A DNA stretch of 64,000 nucleotides from CBDCMJ01 sp965224325. GTDB taxonomy: Bacteria; Chloroflexota; Dehalococcoidia; Lucifugimonadales; UBA3495. Made by a program: the position numbers and the translations under genes. The stretch's first letter is position 1. Each line of letters starts with the position of its first letter. Positions 16,206 to 24,157 of the stretch are shown here, one piece after another. Where the stretch lies: positions 157,107-221,106 of the forward strand of contig CBDCYT010000016.1 of the NCBI GenBank assembly GCA_965224325.1, read 5' to 3'. Under the pieces are notes generated by a model. It searched no databases, was not told the DNA's origin, and saw only the letters and a program-made list of their open reading frames with translations.

Positions 16206-17910
16206 TTAACCCGAATCCACCGAACGGAGTGGGGAGGGGACTGGAAGGGGACCTGACAGGGATGGAGACGGCATCATCCAGGTGGATTGGGGGTGGATGC
16301 CGCCAGTAGTGGGCCTGTTACCGGTGAGGGGGCCGCTCATGAGGTGGCCGAAGGCAGCAAAGAACTCTCGCTGGCCGATTCGTGCGGCGCGAGTTGGAAA
16401 GGCCTTCGACTGACTGGCGGATGAGGGCGAGCGTGGTGGGCCGGTTGCCGGCGCTGCGGTCAGGAAGGGAGCGGCAGGGCGCGCAATCGGGCCAAGGCAC
16501 GAGTGAACTGGTTTTCCCAAGGCCAGCGGTGAGGCAAGTGCAATGTGAGGCGGCGGGCCGAGCGGGTGAGCCGTCCGGCGAGGGCGAAGAAGCGTCGCCG
16601 TAGGGTCTTGGTGGTCACCACCTGCTCGCCCAGACCGATGCGCGACGTCCAACGGGCCAGGTTGTGAGCAATCGCCTGTATCGCCAGCCAAGCGGCGTTG
16701 GCGGCGAAACGGCCGGACGGGAGATGGTTGAGACCCACGCCGTACTTGAGGTCGCGGATGGTATTCTCGATCTCGGCGTGGCGCCGATGGTCTGCCTCCA
16801 GTTCCAGGGTGTCGCCATCCCGGTCGGTGATGAAGGCGTGATAGCTGTAGGTGGCGAACAGGGGCAGTTGAGAGCCGGGCGTGGGCTTCACCCGCCGGAT
16901 GATGAGCCGCACCGGCGCGGCGTTGGGCTCGCTTTGAAAGGGGGTGTAATTGGTCTCCGCCACGTCGGCGGCACCGTCCATCCAATAGGGTATGGGCGTC
17001 CAGTCCGCCTCGGGTATGTCCTCGATGAGATTGCGCAGGCTGGCGTGCTGGCGGATGGTGATGGAAAAGCGGACATCCAGCTTGCGGCAGACCGTGACGA
17101 TGGCGTGGGTGTAGAAGCCGCTGTCGGCCCGCATCGTGAGTTGACCTTTGGCCCCGGCGTGGCGCACCCGGCCCACCGTCTCCCGCAGGAAGTGGGCGGC
17201 GCCTCGCACGGTGTTGGCGCGGCCCTCCCTGAGCCGGGCCATCAGCACGTCGCCGGTGCCGGCGGCGACGGCCAGCAGCGGGTGATAGCCCCGCTGGCCG
17301 GTGTAGCCGTAGTGGCGGGCCCCCTCCTTGGCCAGTCCATAAGTCTCGCAGATGGTGGAGTCCAGGTCGATGGTCAGCGGTCCGTCGCCGGGTCCGGCCC
17401 CAGCGGCCCAAGCCCGGGCCAGCAACTCCCGGCTCACCCGATCCAGCTGACGGACGTGGCCCCACCGGAAGCTGCGCAGGAAGGTGCCCAGGGTGGATGG
17501 CGCCTTGATCACGCAGCCGATGGCGCCAGCCGTCCCACCGGAGCGCAACACGTCGGCGTCGTCAATGCAGTCGCCACCGGCCAGCGCGGAGGTCACCAGG
17601 GTCAGCATCTTGTCTCCAGTGTTCGCCCGCCCCGGCGCATCTCCGAGGTCAACATGGTCGTCGACGAGTTTACGCAGACCCAGGTGCTGGGCGAGGGTGA
17701 CCGGAAGGAGCAGCCCGGAATTGGCCACCAGGCGGCGGTCGTCGAAGGCGATTCGGATGCGGTCGGGCTCGCTGAGTGGTAGCATCTATTAGGTGCTCCT
17801 GCTTCGAGGGTGGTTTGCCGTAACAACAACCATTATCCCCGATGCCGGGAGCACTTTCTTACCCCTTCACCACACCGCCCAACTCATCTCTTCGGTGGAT
17901 TGGGGCTTAA
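16206..17910 (-). mobile_element. IS1380-family insertion sequence
   Basis: Bounded by TTAA at 16206-16209 and 17907-17910, the usual IS1380 target duplication. The terminal inverted repeats share the core AATCCACCGAA (left 16214-16224; right as TTCGGTGGATT, 17891-17901). One transposase gene fills most of it. It sits inside composite repeat copy 3, separating the 131-bp part from the hairpin-rich part. Confidence 0.88.
16460..17785 (-). CDS. IS1380-family transposase
   Basis: 441 residues, a DDE transposase. Visible: LTIDLDSTICETYG (first Asp region), the GYHPLLAVAA block, LTMRADSGFYTH (second Asp) and AEIENTIRDLKYGVGLNHLPS (the catalytic Glu region), in the order and spacing of IS1380 enzymes. 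It is uninterrupted and the element has both ends and a TTAA duplication, so it may be active. A 372-codon open frame on the opposite strand is only its shadow. Confidence 0.92.
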   Translation of the reverse strand: MLPLSEPDRIRIAFDDRRLVANSGLLLPVTLAQHLGLRKLVDDHVDLGDAPGRANTGDKMLTLVTSALAGGDCIDDADVLRSGGTAGAIGCVIKAPSTLGTFLRSFRWGHVRQLDRVSRELLARAWAAGAGPGDGPLTIDLDSTICETYGLAKEGARHYGYTGQRGYHPLLAVAAGTGDVLMARLREGRANTVRGAAHFLRETVGRVRHAGAKGQLTMRADSGFYTHAIVTVCRKLDVRFSITIRQHASLRNLIEDIPEADWTPIPYWMDGAADVAETNYTPFQSEPNAAPVRLIIRRVKPTPGSQLPLFATYSYHAFITDRDGDTLELEADHRRHAEIENTIRDLKYGVGLNHLPSGRFAANAAWLAIQAIAHNLARWTSRIGLGEQVVTTKTLRRRFFALAGRLTRSARRLTLHLPHRWPWENQFTRALARLRALPLPS

Positions 17911-18115
17911 TAGTCTGCCGCCCGTCATACCCGCCGCTCACCCGTCATACCCGCGAAGCTTGTCCCCGACCCCGACCCCGATCGGGGAGCGGGAATCCAT
18001 CCCGCCGCACACCCGTCTTTCCCGCGAAAGCGGGAATCCATACGTTCTTGATGTTGGACTGCCATTGGACAAGCCCCAAGTGCATGGGAAAATAGGAGTT
18101 GTCGGGAAAACTAAA
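17907..18115. repeat. Composite repeat, copy 3 (right part)
   Basis: It starts TTAATAGTCTGCCGCCC immediately after the IS1380 end and has the same two hairpin blocks and the GACTGCCATTGGACAAGCCC tail as copies 1 and 2. Together with 16055-16205 it restores the arrangement seen at 9037-9425. Confidence 0.8.
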
Positions 18116-18313
18116 AGACCCTGCCGGATTGCCCACAAGATTTGCCCTCGAAACCTCCCTGTAATACACTGCAACCTTGGGTAGCTCACCTAGGTTGAAT
18201 CTCGTGCCGCAGCGGCGCCTAGGCCGCACCCCGTGGGGAAAACGCGGTCACACCAGGACTCATTAGACCACGCATCCAACGATGGAGGTCCGTTCCGTAG
18301 CTAAAACCAACCC

Positions 18314-18410
18314 GGGAGTGGATGGGGCCCGGTGGCTCTTGCGGACTTCAAATCCGTTATGCCTCGTGATGAGCGGGGTAGGTGGGTTCGACTCCCTCAC
18401 ACTCCCGCCA
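18314..18410 (+). tRNA. selC: tRNA-Sec (anticodon TCA)
   Basis: A 97-base selenocysteine tRNA with encoded CCA. Acceptor GGGAGTG pairs with CACTCCC. The D arm is the bacterial Sec type, a 6-bp stem (GGGGCC / GGCTCT) with a 4-base loop. The anticodon arm GCGGA-CTTCAAA-TCCGT shows TCA. A 7-bp variable arm (TGCCTCG / GCGGGGTA region) and the T loop TTCGACT follow. The eighth acceptor pair and one T-stem pair are mismatched. The presence of this tRNA predicts selenoprotein synthesis; selA, selB and selD are not in the window. The integrase gene 150 bases downstream marks it as an integration site. Confidence 0.93.
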
Positions 18411-18436
18411 CTACCAAAGCTAAATTAACCAGAATT

Positions 18437-18479
18437 AGGCCGGTTCGTAGCTAACCCAGCTACGTACGGCCTTTCTTTG
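18437..18479 (+). terminator. Terminator after tRNA-Sec
   Basis: Stem AGGCCG...GTAGCT with loop AACCC and AGCTAC...CGGCCT, then TTTCTTTG. It separates the tRNA from the integrase gene. Confidence 0.8.
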
Positions 18480-18558
18480 TGTCTTGCAGGTTCCGCCTTG
18501 TTCCTATACAATCCCACTTGAATTGTACAAATTATTCTGTACAAAAGGGGATGTACAA

Positions 18559-19725
18559 ATGCCATTCAAGGAAAAACTGCTGACCGATAGGGCCATTCGC
18601 AACGCCGGGGCTGGCACTCACAATGACGGGAACGGTCTCACCCTTCGCGTAGGGGAAGGGGACAAGCGAAGTTGGGTACTCCGCTACACCTGGGGCGGCA
18701 AGCCCGCCAACCTCGGGCTTGGCAGCTATCCAACCGTGGGCCTCAAGGAAGCCCGCGCACTGGCCGCTGAACGTAGAGCCGAGATTGCCGAAGGGATGCG
18801 CCCCACTGGTGCAAGGGAAGTGGCAGCAGCCAAAAGGCCGGCGCCGGTCAAGCCCACCTTCCAGCAGATTGCGGAGCAGGTTATCGAGCTGAGGCGCCCC
18901 ACGTGGTCCAATGCCAGACACGCAAAGCAGTGGACGGAATCTCTCACCAACCACGCTTACCCCGTCATTGGCGACGCGCCCATAGCGGAGATAACATCGG
19001 CTCAGGTTTTGGGGATGTTGACGGGGATCTGGAATGAACTGCCGGAAACGTCGACGCGGGTGAAGCAACGGGCTCAGGTTGTCTTCGACTACGCCATAGC
19101 TGCCGGCCTTCGCAATGACAACCCAGTGGCAGCCGTCGACCGCGCACTACCTCGAAGGCCAAGGCTCAAGGAACATCATGCCGCCCTGCCTTACGCCGAT
19201 GTTCCTGCAGCAGTGGCAGCGATTCGGGAATCGACCGCCCACACCTTCACCAAGCTGGCTCTTGAGTTTGTCATCTTGACCGCGGCAAGGGCGGGGGAAG
19301 TCCGGGGGATGACGTGGGCTGAGGTCAACTTCGACTGTGCCACCTGGACCGTACCAGCGGCCCGGATGAAGATGAGGAAGGAACATCGGGTTCCACTGTC
19401 TGAGCGGGCTATCGAGATACTGCGGCTGGCTCAGGCTCAGAGTAGAGACGAAGCGCTGGTATTCCCTGGAAGCAAGGGACAGCTCAGCAACATGGCCTTC
19501 ACGATGCTACTGCGGCGCCTGGACGTGGAAGCGGTAACACACGGTTTCCGGTCAAGTTTCAAGGATTGGTGTCTCAGTGAGACGGCGACGCCCTGGACGG
19601 TCTCAGAGGCGGCTCTAGCGCACAATCTAGGGAACTCCATGGAAGCTGCCTATGCACGGACGGACCTGTTCGAGAAGAGGCGTGACCTAATGGGCGAGTG
19701 GGCCGAATTTGTAGGAGGCGAGTAG
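18559..19725 (+). CDS. P4-type tyrosine integrase
   Basis: 388 residues from the ATG at 18559, after ACAAAAGGGGATGTACAA. The N-terminal 90 residues are the DUF4102 arm-binding domain (LTDRAIRNAGAG, GLTLRVGEGDKRSWVLRY). The catalytic domain has Arg244 in LTAARAGEVRG, His328 and Arg331 in THGFRSSFKDW, His355 in LAHNLG and the nucleophile Tyr365 in EAAYARTD. Enzymes of this type integrate islands into the 3' ends of tRNA genes, and this one lies next to tRNA-Sec, the classic selC hotspot. It is complete and apparently functional. Confidence 0.95.
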   Translation: MPFKEKLLTDRAIRNAGAGTHNDGNGLTLRVGEGDKRSWVLRYTWGGKPANLGLGSYPTVGLKEARALAAERRAEIAEGMRPTGAREVAAAKRPAPVKPTFQQIAEQVIELRRPTWSNARHAKQWTESLTNHAYPVIGDAPIAEITSAQVLGMLTGIWNELPETSTRVKQRAQVVFDYAIAAGLRNDNPVAAVDRALPRRPRLKEHHAALPYADVPAAVAAIRESTAHTFTKLALEFVILTAARAGEVRGMTWAEVNFDCATWTVPAARMKMRKEHRVPLSERAIEILRLAQAQSRDEALVFPGSKGQLSNMAFTMLLRRLDVEAVTHGFRSSFKDWCLSETATPWTVSEAALAHNLGNSMEAAYARTDLFEKRRDLMGEWAEFVGGE

Positions 19726-19727
19726 AA

Positions 19728-20231
19728 TTGCCATCATTCGAGGAAGTTGTAGAACAGGTACGGGATTGGGACAGGCAAAACATGGCCTTAGTAGGGGGCG
19801 ATTGGCGAGATCACGAAACTGCTATGGTGGCGGCGTATTGGGAAAGGGACGAACAGGAGCGCGATGAATTACTCACCAACTGGTTAGATGCGTCAGTCGT
19901 CGTAAAGGCAGCTTGGACGGCGCTAGAGGCGTTGGCGAACGATTACATGAAGTCTGACCGCCAACTGCCCAAGAGACTAGCCTTGTGGAAGGTCTACACA
20001 AGCGAAGGCAGGATTAAAAAACCTAGCACCGGGGCTTACACCACCCATATGCGGCATTATGGGATAGCCTGCATGGTGGTGTCCTTGACCCAGGAATACA
20101 AGATGAAAGCGACGCGGAACGCCGCCACCACTGACCACCCCTCCGCCTGCGACGTGGTGGCGGAAGGGCTGACCATGGACTATAACGCGGTAGCTGCCGC
20201 CTATCGGAAACACAAGGATTCCGTGTACTAA
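19728..20231 (+). CDS. Hypothetical protein in selC element
   Basis: 167 residues from a TTG at 19728, preceded by AGGAGGCGAG, two bases after the integrase stop. It is rich in charged residues and tryptophan near the N-terminus (VRDWDRQN, GGDWRDHETAMVAAYW). No membrane segment, signal or known motif is recognised. Tight linkage to the integrase suggests an element-borne accessory function; none can be assigned. Confidence 0.7.
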   Translation: MPSFEEVVEQVRDWDRQNMALVGGDWRDHETAMVAAYWERDEQERDELLTNWLDASVVVKAAWTALEALANDYMKSDRQLPKRLALWKVYTSEGRIKKPSTGAYTTHMRHYGIACMVVSLTQEYKMKATRNAATTDHPSACDVVAEGLTMDYNAVAAAYRKHKDSVY

Positions 20232-20314
20232 CGGATTCCAAAAAGAAATAGTACGCACTTCCCCGGATGCGCCCCTACCATTTCGGTACAGAACGGAATG
20301 GAGGGGCTTTTCTT

Positions 20315-20512
20315 ATGGCGACTGAGACACTGATAGGCCGGCAGGAAGTGGAGCGAATGGTAGGGCTCTCGCGCTCCACCATCTATGACGCCATGCGCCG
20401 GGGTGAGTTTCCCTTGCCGCTCAAGGTAGGGCCGAAGGCTGTCCGATGGCGGTCCAGCGAGATCGAGGCGTGGGTTGAATCGCGCCCGTTGGCAACCGGA
20501 GAAGTTGACTGA
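20315..20512 (+). CDS. AlpA-like helix-turn-helix regulator
   Basis: 65 residues from the ATG at 20315, after GGAATGGAGGGG. It matches the AlpA/MerR-like excisionase fold: LIGRQEVERMVGLSRSTIYD, then RRGEFPLPLKVG and VRWRSSEIEAWVESRP. Such proteins act as excisionases or activators of integrase in P4-like satellites and cryptic prophages. The position just after the integrase fits that role. Confidence 0.9.
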   Translation: MATETLIGRQEVERMVGLSRSTIYDAMRRGEFPLPLKVGPKAVRWRSSEIEAWVESRPLATGEVD

Positions 20513-20911
20513 GGCGACGGCAACAAGTTAACCCGCCCTGCCCTGGCTACGCTGCCCTTCGGGGAACTGTCCGGGGAGGGCAGACGCCATCCGCGAGGCG
20601 ATACCTAGACAAGCTAAGTCTAAGGGGAAGGCACCGGGCGGATTGGCTGGGGAAAGCGGCTACCGGGGGATATTGAGACACCAGCCGCAAGGGATACCCG
20701 TAGGGCGCTGCCCGTCTCACCGAAGCAATCTCGGCTTGAAGCGCCAGTGTTTAGTGAAGCTACTGAAACGCCGCCCGTAAGATGGGACCCGAAGGCAGAC
20801 GGTACCAATCGAGGGGCGCATGGGGGATAGACCCTTTGCGCCCTTCACCTCAAAGGCTCCGGTAGGTTAGGTACTAAGACCCTAGAGGTAGAAGGGGAGC
20901 GGTTGCATTTT
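20513..20911. other. 400-base non-coding stretch inside the selC element
   Basis: No plausible gene. Several short complementary segments (CTGCCCTCCCCG/CGGGGAGGGCAG-type near 20535-20582, GGGCGCATGGGGGATAGACCC with GGGCGCAAA-type pairing near 20815-20845) suggest a structured transcript or leader. The stretch is unusually long for this compact element. Confidence 0.4.
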
Positions 20912-21814
20912 ATGAACCTAGCTCCATATAATCGAAAGCGGGCGACGCTGGCCAGTCTGGACGGCCTGCGGGAAAGGATTATTCGCATCGCGCGGGCCTC
21001 GCATCCCCTATCCGTGCGGAACCTGTTTTACCAACTGCTGACCGATGACGGAACTGGCGCGATGGTAGAAAAGTCTGAGAGCGCATACCGGCAAGTGGGC
21101 AGACTCAAGACGCAACTACGCCGCGAAAAGCTGATTCCGTGGGGCTACTTTGCCGACTCCAGTAGGTTCGCATACGGCAATGAGGGATTCGACGGGCTGG
21201 CCGATGCGTCATTCGTTGCCCGGGTGGCCAGTCTCTACCGGCGCGATGTATGGGCCACTACCGGGATATATCCCCAGCTATGGGTTGAATCCCGTTCCCT
21301 CGCGCCGACACTGGCGGGCCTCGCTAGAGAGATCGGGGTATTTCTCTACCCTAGCGGCGGTATGTCGTCTGATTCATTCGTACACGGGGCGGCTGTTGAC
21401 GCTGTGCTATCAGAGCGCCCCGGCTTTGCCGTGGTATACGTGGGCGATTACGACCCTGCCGGACTCCAGATAGCGGACGCCCTGAACGTCAAGCTAGGGG
21501 AACATCTGGCGGATGCTGCCGATGATTACGACCTGCCCGCCCCGGCTCTATCCTTCACGCGGGTAGCAATCACTGAGGGACAGATAGCGGGCTACTCGCT
21601 GCCCACCAAACCAGTGAAGGCGACGCAATCACGAAAGCGGTATGACCTGGCCGACACGGTAGAAGCTGAGGCGATGCGCCCGGCGGACCTGCGGGCCATC
21701 GTTGCCGACGCCTTCGAGCCGATGCTTGACCGGCGACGCCTGGACCTGCTGCGGACAGTAGAGGCGGCGGAAAGGGTAGACCTTCGGGAGCGCCTGGCCG
21801 CGATGGCCGGGTAG
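20912..21814 (+). CDS. Spo11 / topoisomerase VI-A-like (Mini-A type) protein
   Basis: 300 residues. The N-terminal half looks like the winged-helix 5Y-CAP domain: SVRNLFYQLL at 34-43 aligns with the R-D-I-F/Y-Y motif of Spo11, with Tyr40 at the catalytic position, then SAYRQVGRLKTQLRREKLIP. The C-terminal half looks like a TOPRIM domain: LWVESRSL with Glu126, then VVYVGDYDPAGLQIAD with Asp179 and Asp181. Both halves of the active site of a type IIB topoisomerase A subunit are therefore present. No B subunit (GHKL ATPase) is nearby. It may be a stand-alone DNA-cleaving or replication/recombination protein of the element. The assignment rests on motif order, not on a search. The start could also be TTG at 20903. 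Confidence 0.72.
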   Translation: MNLAPYNRKRATLASLDGLRERIIRIARASHPLSVRNLFYQLLTDDGTGAMVEKSESAYRQVGRLKTQLRREKLIPWGYFADSSRFAYGNEGFDGLADASFVARVASLYRRDVWATTGIYPQLWVESRSLAPTLAGLAREIGVFLYPSGGMSSDSFVHGAAVDAVLSERPGFAVVYVGDYDPAGLQIADALNVKLGEHLADAADDYDLPAPALSFTRVAITEGQIAGYSLPTKPVKATQSRKRYDLADTVEAEAMRPADLRAIVADAFEPMLDRRRLDLLRTVEAAERVDLRERLAAMAG

Positions 21815-21846
21815 GACACCCTAAACGGAATGGAGGGATAGACCTG

Positions 21847-22020
21847 ATGGAGAATGACCGTGAGACACCGGAATACACCGCCCGCCAGCGGCTTGAGCGG
21901 GACGCCGACCGGACGACGCTGGTGGCCGACGTGGCCCGGCTGGAGCTGGAGCTGGATGTAGCGCGGCAACGGCTGGCCGGTTTCGACGACGCCGCATACG
22001 TGTCCGTGATCGCTGACTAA
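21847..22020 (+). CDS. Small hypothetical protein (57 aa)
   Basis: Reads MENDRETPEY and ends AAYVSVIAD. It is mostly one amphipathic helix with many Arg/Glu/Leu (LVADVARLELELDVARQRL), so probably a coiled coil. GGAGGG stands 10 bases before the ATG, and it begins 33 bases after the Spo11-like gene. Coding is supported by the ribosome site and spacing; function is unknown. Confidence 0.65.
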   Translation: MENDRETPEYTARQRLERDADRTTLVADVARLELELDVARQRLAGFDDAAYVSVIAD

Positions 22021-22174
22021 CGCGCCCACACGGGCGCACAGTGGCCCGTAAGCGCCGCCGTAGGGGTGGGGTAGGTTATTATCCCCGCCCCTTACTTTTG
22101 CCTATAGAATCGCCGCGCAAGCAAATGTAACTGCAATTATACGTAACTGCGATAACTCGTATTAACTTACCTGG

Positions 22175-23419
22175 ATGGATTCACGAATGACACCCGTTCA
22201 GAAATGGACTCTGAAGCTGACTGAGGCGCGGGGCAGGCTCGGCGATGCCCTGGACGCCGCCGAGCCGGACCCTGAGAAAATCCAAGAGTACACCCGCGAA
22301 GTCCGGCAGGCCGACGAAGCCTTGACCGCCGCGAAGCTCCTGGAGCCTGAGACGCCGGCGCCCGTCATAACCGAAACCCGGCAATTCGATTCCAAGCTCG
22401 CCGAGCTGAGGGCCAGCGTTGACCTGAACAAGCACGTCAAGGCCGCGCTCGCCGGAACGATTGCCCAGGGCGGACCTGAGGGCGAATACAATCAGAAACT
22501 CCAGATTGAGCCCGGATGGTTCCCCCTGGACCTGCTCACCCGCCAGCTTGAGGACCGGGCCGCTAGGACCGGCGACGGCGCCGCCTCACAAGCCACCTGG
22601 CTGGATTACCTATTCGCCGGAACCGCCGCCGATCGCGTTGGGGTGTCATTCCGCCCCGTGGCCTCAGGCGTTCAGCGGGCGAGGGGCGAGGCCGTCGCTG
22701 AGGGAACTTTCACCCTGGCAGTATCGGAAATGACACCCAAGCGGAGCGCCGTCTATGGCGTCTATTCCGTCGAGGATGAAAGCAGGCTCGGCGGAATGTC
22801 GGATGCGATGGTTCGGGCAATGTCGGGCGGGATCGCCTCAGCCGTTGACCTGGCCATTTTCAAGGGTGACACCACCGCCACCGGAACCGACGCCGACATA
22901 GCAGGCTTTCAGACGGCGCTCGCCGCCGCGCGGGAAGTGGAAATCACTCAGGACAACAAAATCCTGGCCGCTGGCACACTCGCAGCGTTCGCCGGGATGG
23001 TTGACGGGCGCTATGCAAACGGTATGGGAGAACTTAGGGCGGTCCTGAGCGTTGGGGCAAACACCCTATGGGCCTCGACCGTGCCGAACTCCCCCAACGG
23101 CAATCAGCGGACCATCGCCGCAATCCTGAGGGAAAACGGGCTGAGCTGGACCACACGCGACGGCATAGACGCCGCGACTTCTAACGGTGACTTCGGCGCA
23201 TACATCGGAATGGCTCAGGGAATCGAGGGCGCCGCCGTTGCTAGCGTCTGGAATATGGGGCGCTTGGTCCGGGATGAATTCACCGGCAAGGCCAAGGGGG
23301 AGATCGAGCTGACCCTTGACTATCAATGGGACTTTGCCGTTGTGCGGGGTGAGAATGGGAGCATCTTCTCCCGAGTTTTGAAGCTAGTAGCTGTTGTTAT
23401 CGGCACAAAGCCCTTATGA
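22175..23419 (+). CDS. HK97-fold phage major capsid protein
   Basis: 414 residues. An N-terminal coiled-coil region of about 90 residues (LTEARGRLGDALDAAEPDPEK) resembles a scaffold/delta domain. Then comes the capsid body with FRPVASGVQRARGEAVAEG, KRSAVYGVYSVEDESRL and a C-terminal LTLDYQWDFAVVRGENGSIF. Layout and length are those of HK97-like shells. No portal, protease, terminase or tail gene accompanies it, which is unusual. Capsid-encoding satellites, decayed prophages and encapsulin-like uses are the alternatives. An in-frame ATG at 22187 is another start. Confidence 0.82.
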   Translation: MDSRMTPVQKWTLKLTEARGRLGDALDAAEPDPEKIQEYTREVRQADEALTAAKLLEPETPAPVITETRQFDSKLAELRASVDLNKHVKAALAGTIAQGGPEGEYNQKLQIEPGWFPLDLLTRQLEDRAARTGDGAASQATWLDYLFAGTAADRVGVSFRPVASGVQRARGEAVAEGTFTLAVSEMTPKRSAVYGVYSVEDESRLGGMSDAMVRAMSGGIASAVDLAIFKGDTTATGTDADIAGFQTALAAAREVEITQDNKILAAGTLAAFAGMVDGRYANGMGELRAVLSVGANTLWASTVPNSPNGNQRTIAAILRENGLSWTTRDGIDAATSNGDFGAYIGMAQGIEGAAVASVWNMGRLVRDEFTGKAKGEIELTLDYQWDFAVVRGENGSIFSRVLKLVAVVIGTKPL

Positions 23420-23459
23420 TTCCCATATCTTATACCACATCGGCGATGGGATATTATGG

Positions 23460-23690
23460 GTTTACTTGGGGCTATCCCGCCTTGAGGTCCTACAACCCCA
23501 TTCGAGGCCAAAATGCGGGATTCCCTTCTGCCCCAGCGGCGCCAGAAGCGTCCGGCCTTCGCTGGTTGCCGACAGCGGCTTGACACGGTTGTAGGTTCGC
23601 CTGTGCTGCTCGGTCAATACATCGACTCCCAACAACGTGTAGAGGGTCTCCCTATCTAGCAACTTATCCCTCAGCTTGCCAGAGACAGGT
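23460..23690 (-). pseudogene. IS3-family transposase OrfB, 3' fragment
   Basis: Reads KLRDKLLDRETLYTLLGVDV then LTEQHRRTYNRVKPLSA. This is the C-terminal block of IS3/IS150 integrase-core transposases (normally RxELLN-ExFxTLxEAxxLIExWRxxYNxxRPHSALG). After that the frame degenerates. The catalytic DDE region is missing. Confidence 0.8.
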
Positions 23691-24119
23691 TGCCAAATTG
23701 TCGGTTCGAACCCTGTTAGGTGGGCCGGACTTGACGGTAGGCAGTACCATTTTTGAGATTTGCCTCAGATCGTAAGCTAATAAAGAAGGGGCATGATTTC
23801 GTAGCAAGAAATCGTCGTGGATCCGATAATGTTTCGCAACCATCAGCTTATGGGCAAGATTCCCCTTGAGCACTTGCCTGATTTCCTGGGCCCACCTGGC
23901 GGAGACGATAGACCCATTCTTTAGCGAGATCAAAAGGTGTTTGGGCGTCAGACAGAGTCTGGTGCGGGAACTTGAGAAGGTGAACTGGGGCGAGTACTCA
24001 TTTCCACCAGCCGCGACTTGCTCAAGCAATGTCGCCTCCGTCGGCGGAGGTGTACTAGCAGCGGCAGAACCTGCGGAACCACTGATTGTCGCTACGGGCG
24101 GCACATCCCTATCCTGCAA
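23664..24119 (-). CDS. Doubtful open frame downstream of the cargo gene
   Basis: 151 codons from a TTG. A central helical part (SIVSARWAQEIRQVLKGN) could be protein-like. The end (RVRTDNLATC) is the kind of peptide produced by reading through an attachment-site-like sequence, and the last bases overlap the IS3 fragment. No ribosome site is evident. Probably not a real gene, or a decayed partner of the next one. Confidence 0.25.
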   Translation of the reverse strand: MQDRDVPPVATISGSAGSAAASTPPPTEATLLEQVAAGGNEYSPQFTFSSSRTRLCLTPKHLLISLKNGSIVSARWAQEIRQVLKGNLAHKLMVAKHYRIHDDFLLRNHAPSLLAYDLRQISKMVLPTVKSGPPNRVRTDNLATCLWQAEG

Positions 24120-24157
24120 GCAGCCCGAACCTCATTGTCACCGCTTTTACATGGGAT

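Larger units (their letters stand above)
18411..23440 (+). mobile_element. selC-integrated satellite-like element
   Basis: Begins at the 3' end of tRNA-Sec. It contains, all on the plus strand, a P4-type integrase, a hypothetical gene, an AlpA-like regulator, a Spo11/TopoVI-A-like gene, a 57-residue gene and an HK97-fold capsid gene. No portal, terminase, protease or tail gene is seen. The right end is set by the last gene. I found no second copy of the tRNA 3' end by eye, so the far attachment site is unresolved. Confidence 0.7.

Noticed and set aside
16664..17782. 372-codon plus-strand frame
   Set aside because: Shadow of the IS1380 transposase on the other strand in GC-rich DNA.
22198..22491. 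Minus-strand frames over the capsid gene
   Set aside because: Shadows of the HK97-like capsid gene.
23690..23740. tRNA-like GGTTCGAACCC sequence
   Set aside because: The flanking bases do not form a T stem or acceptor stem. It may be an old attachment fragment, not a tRNA.
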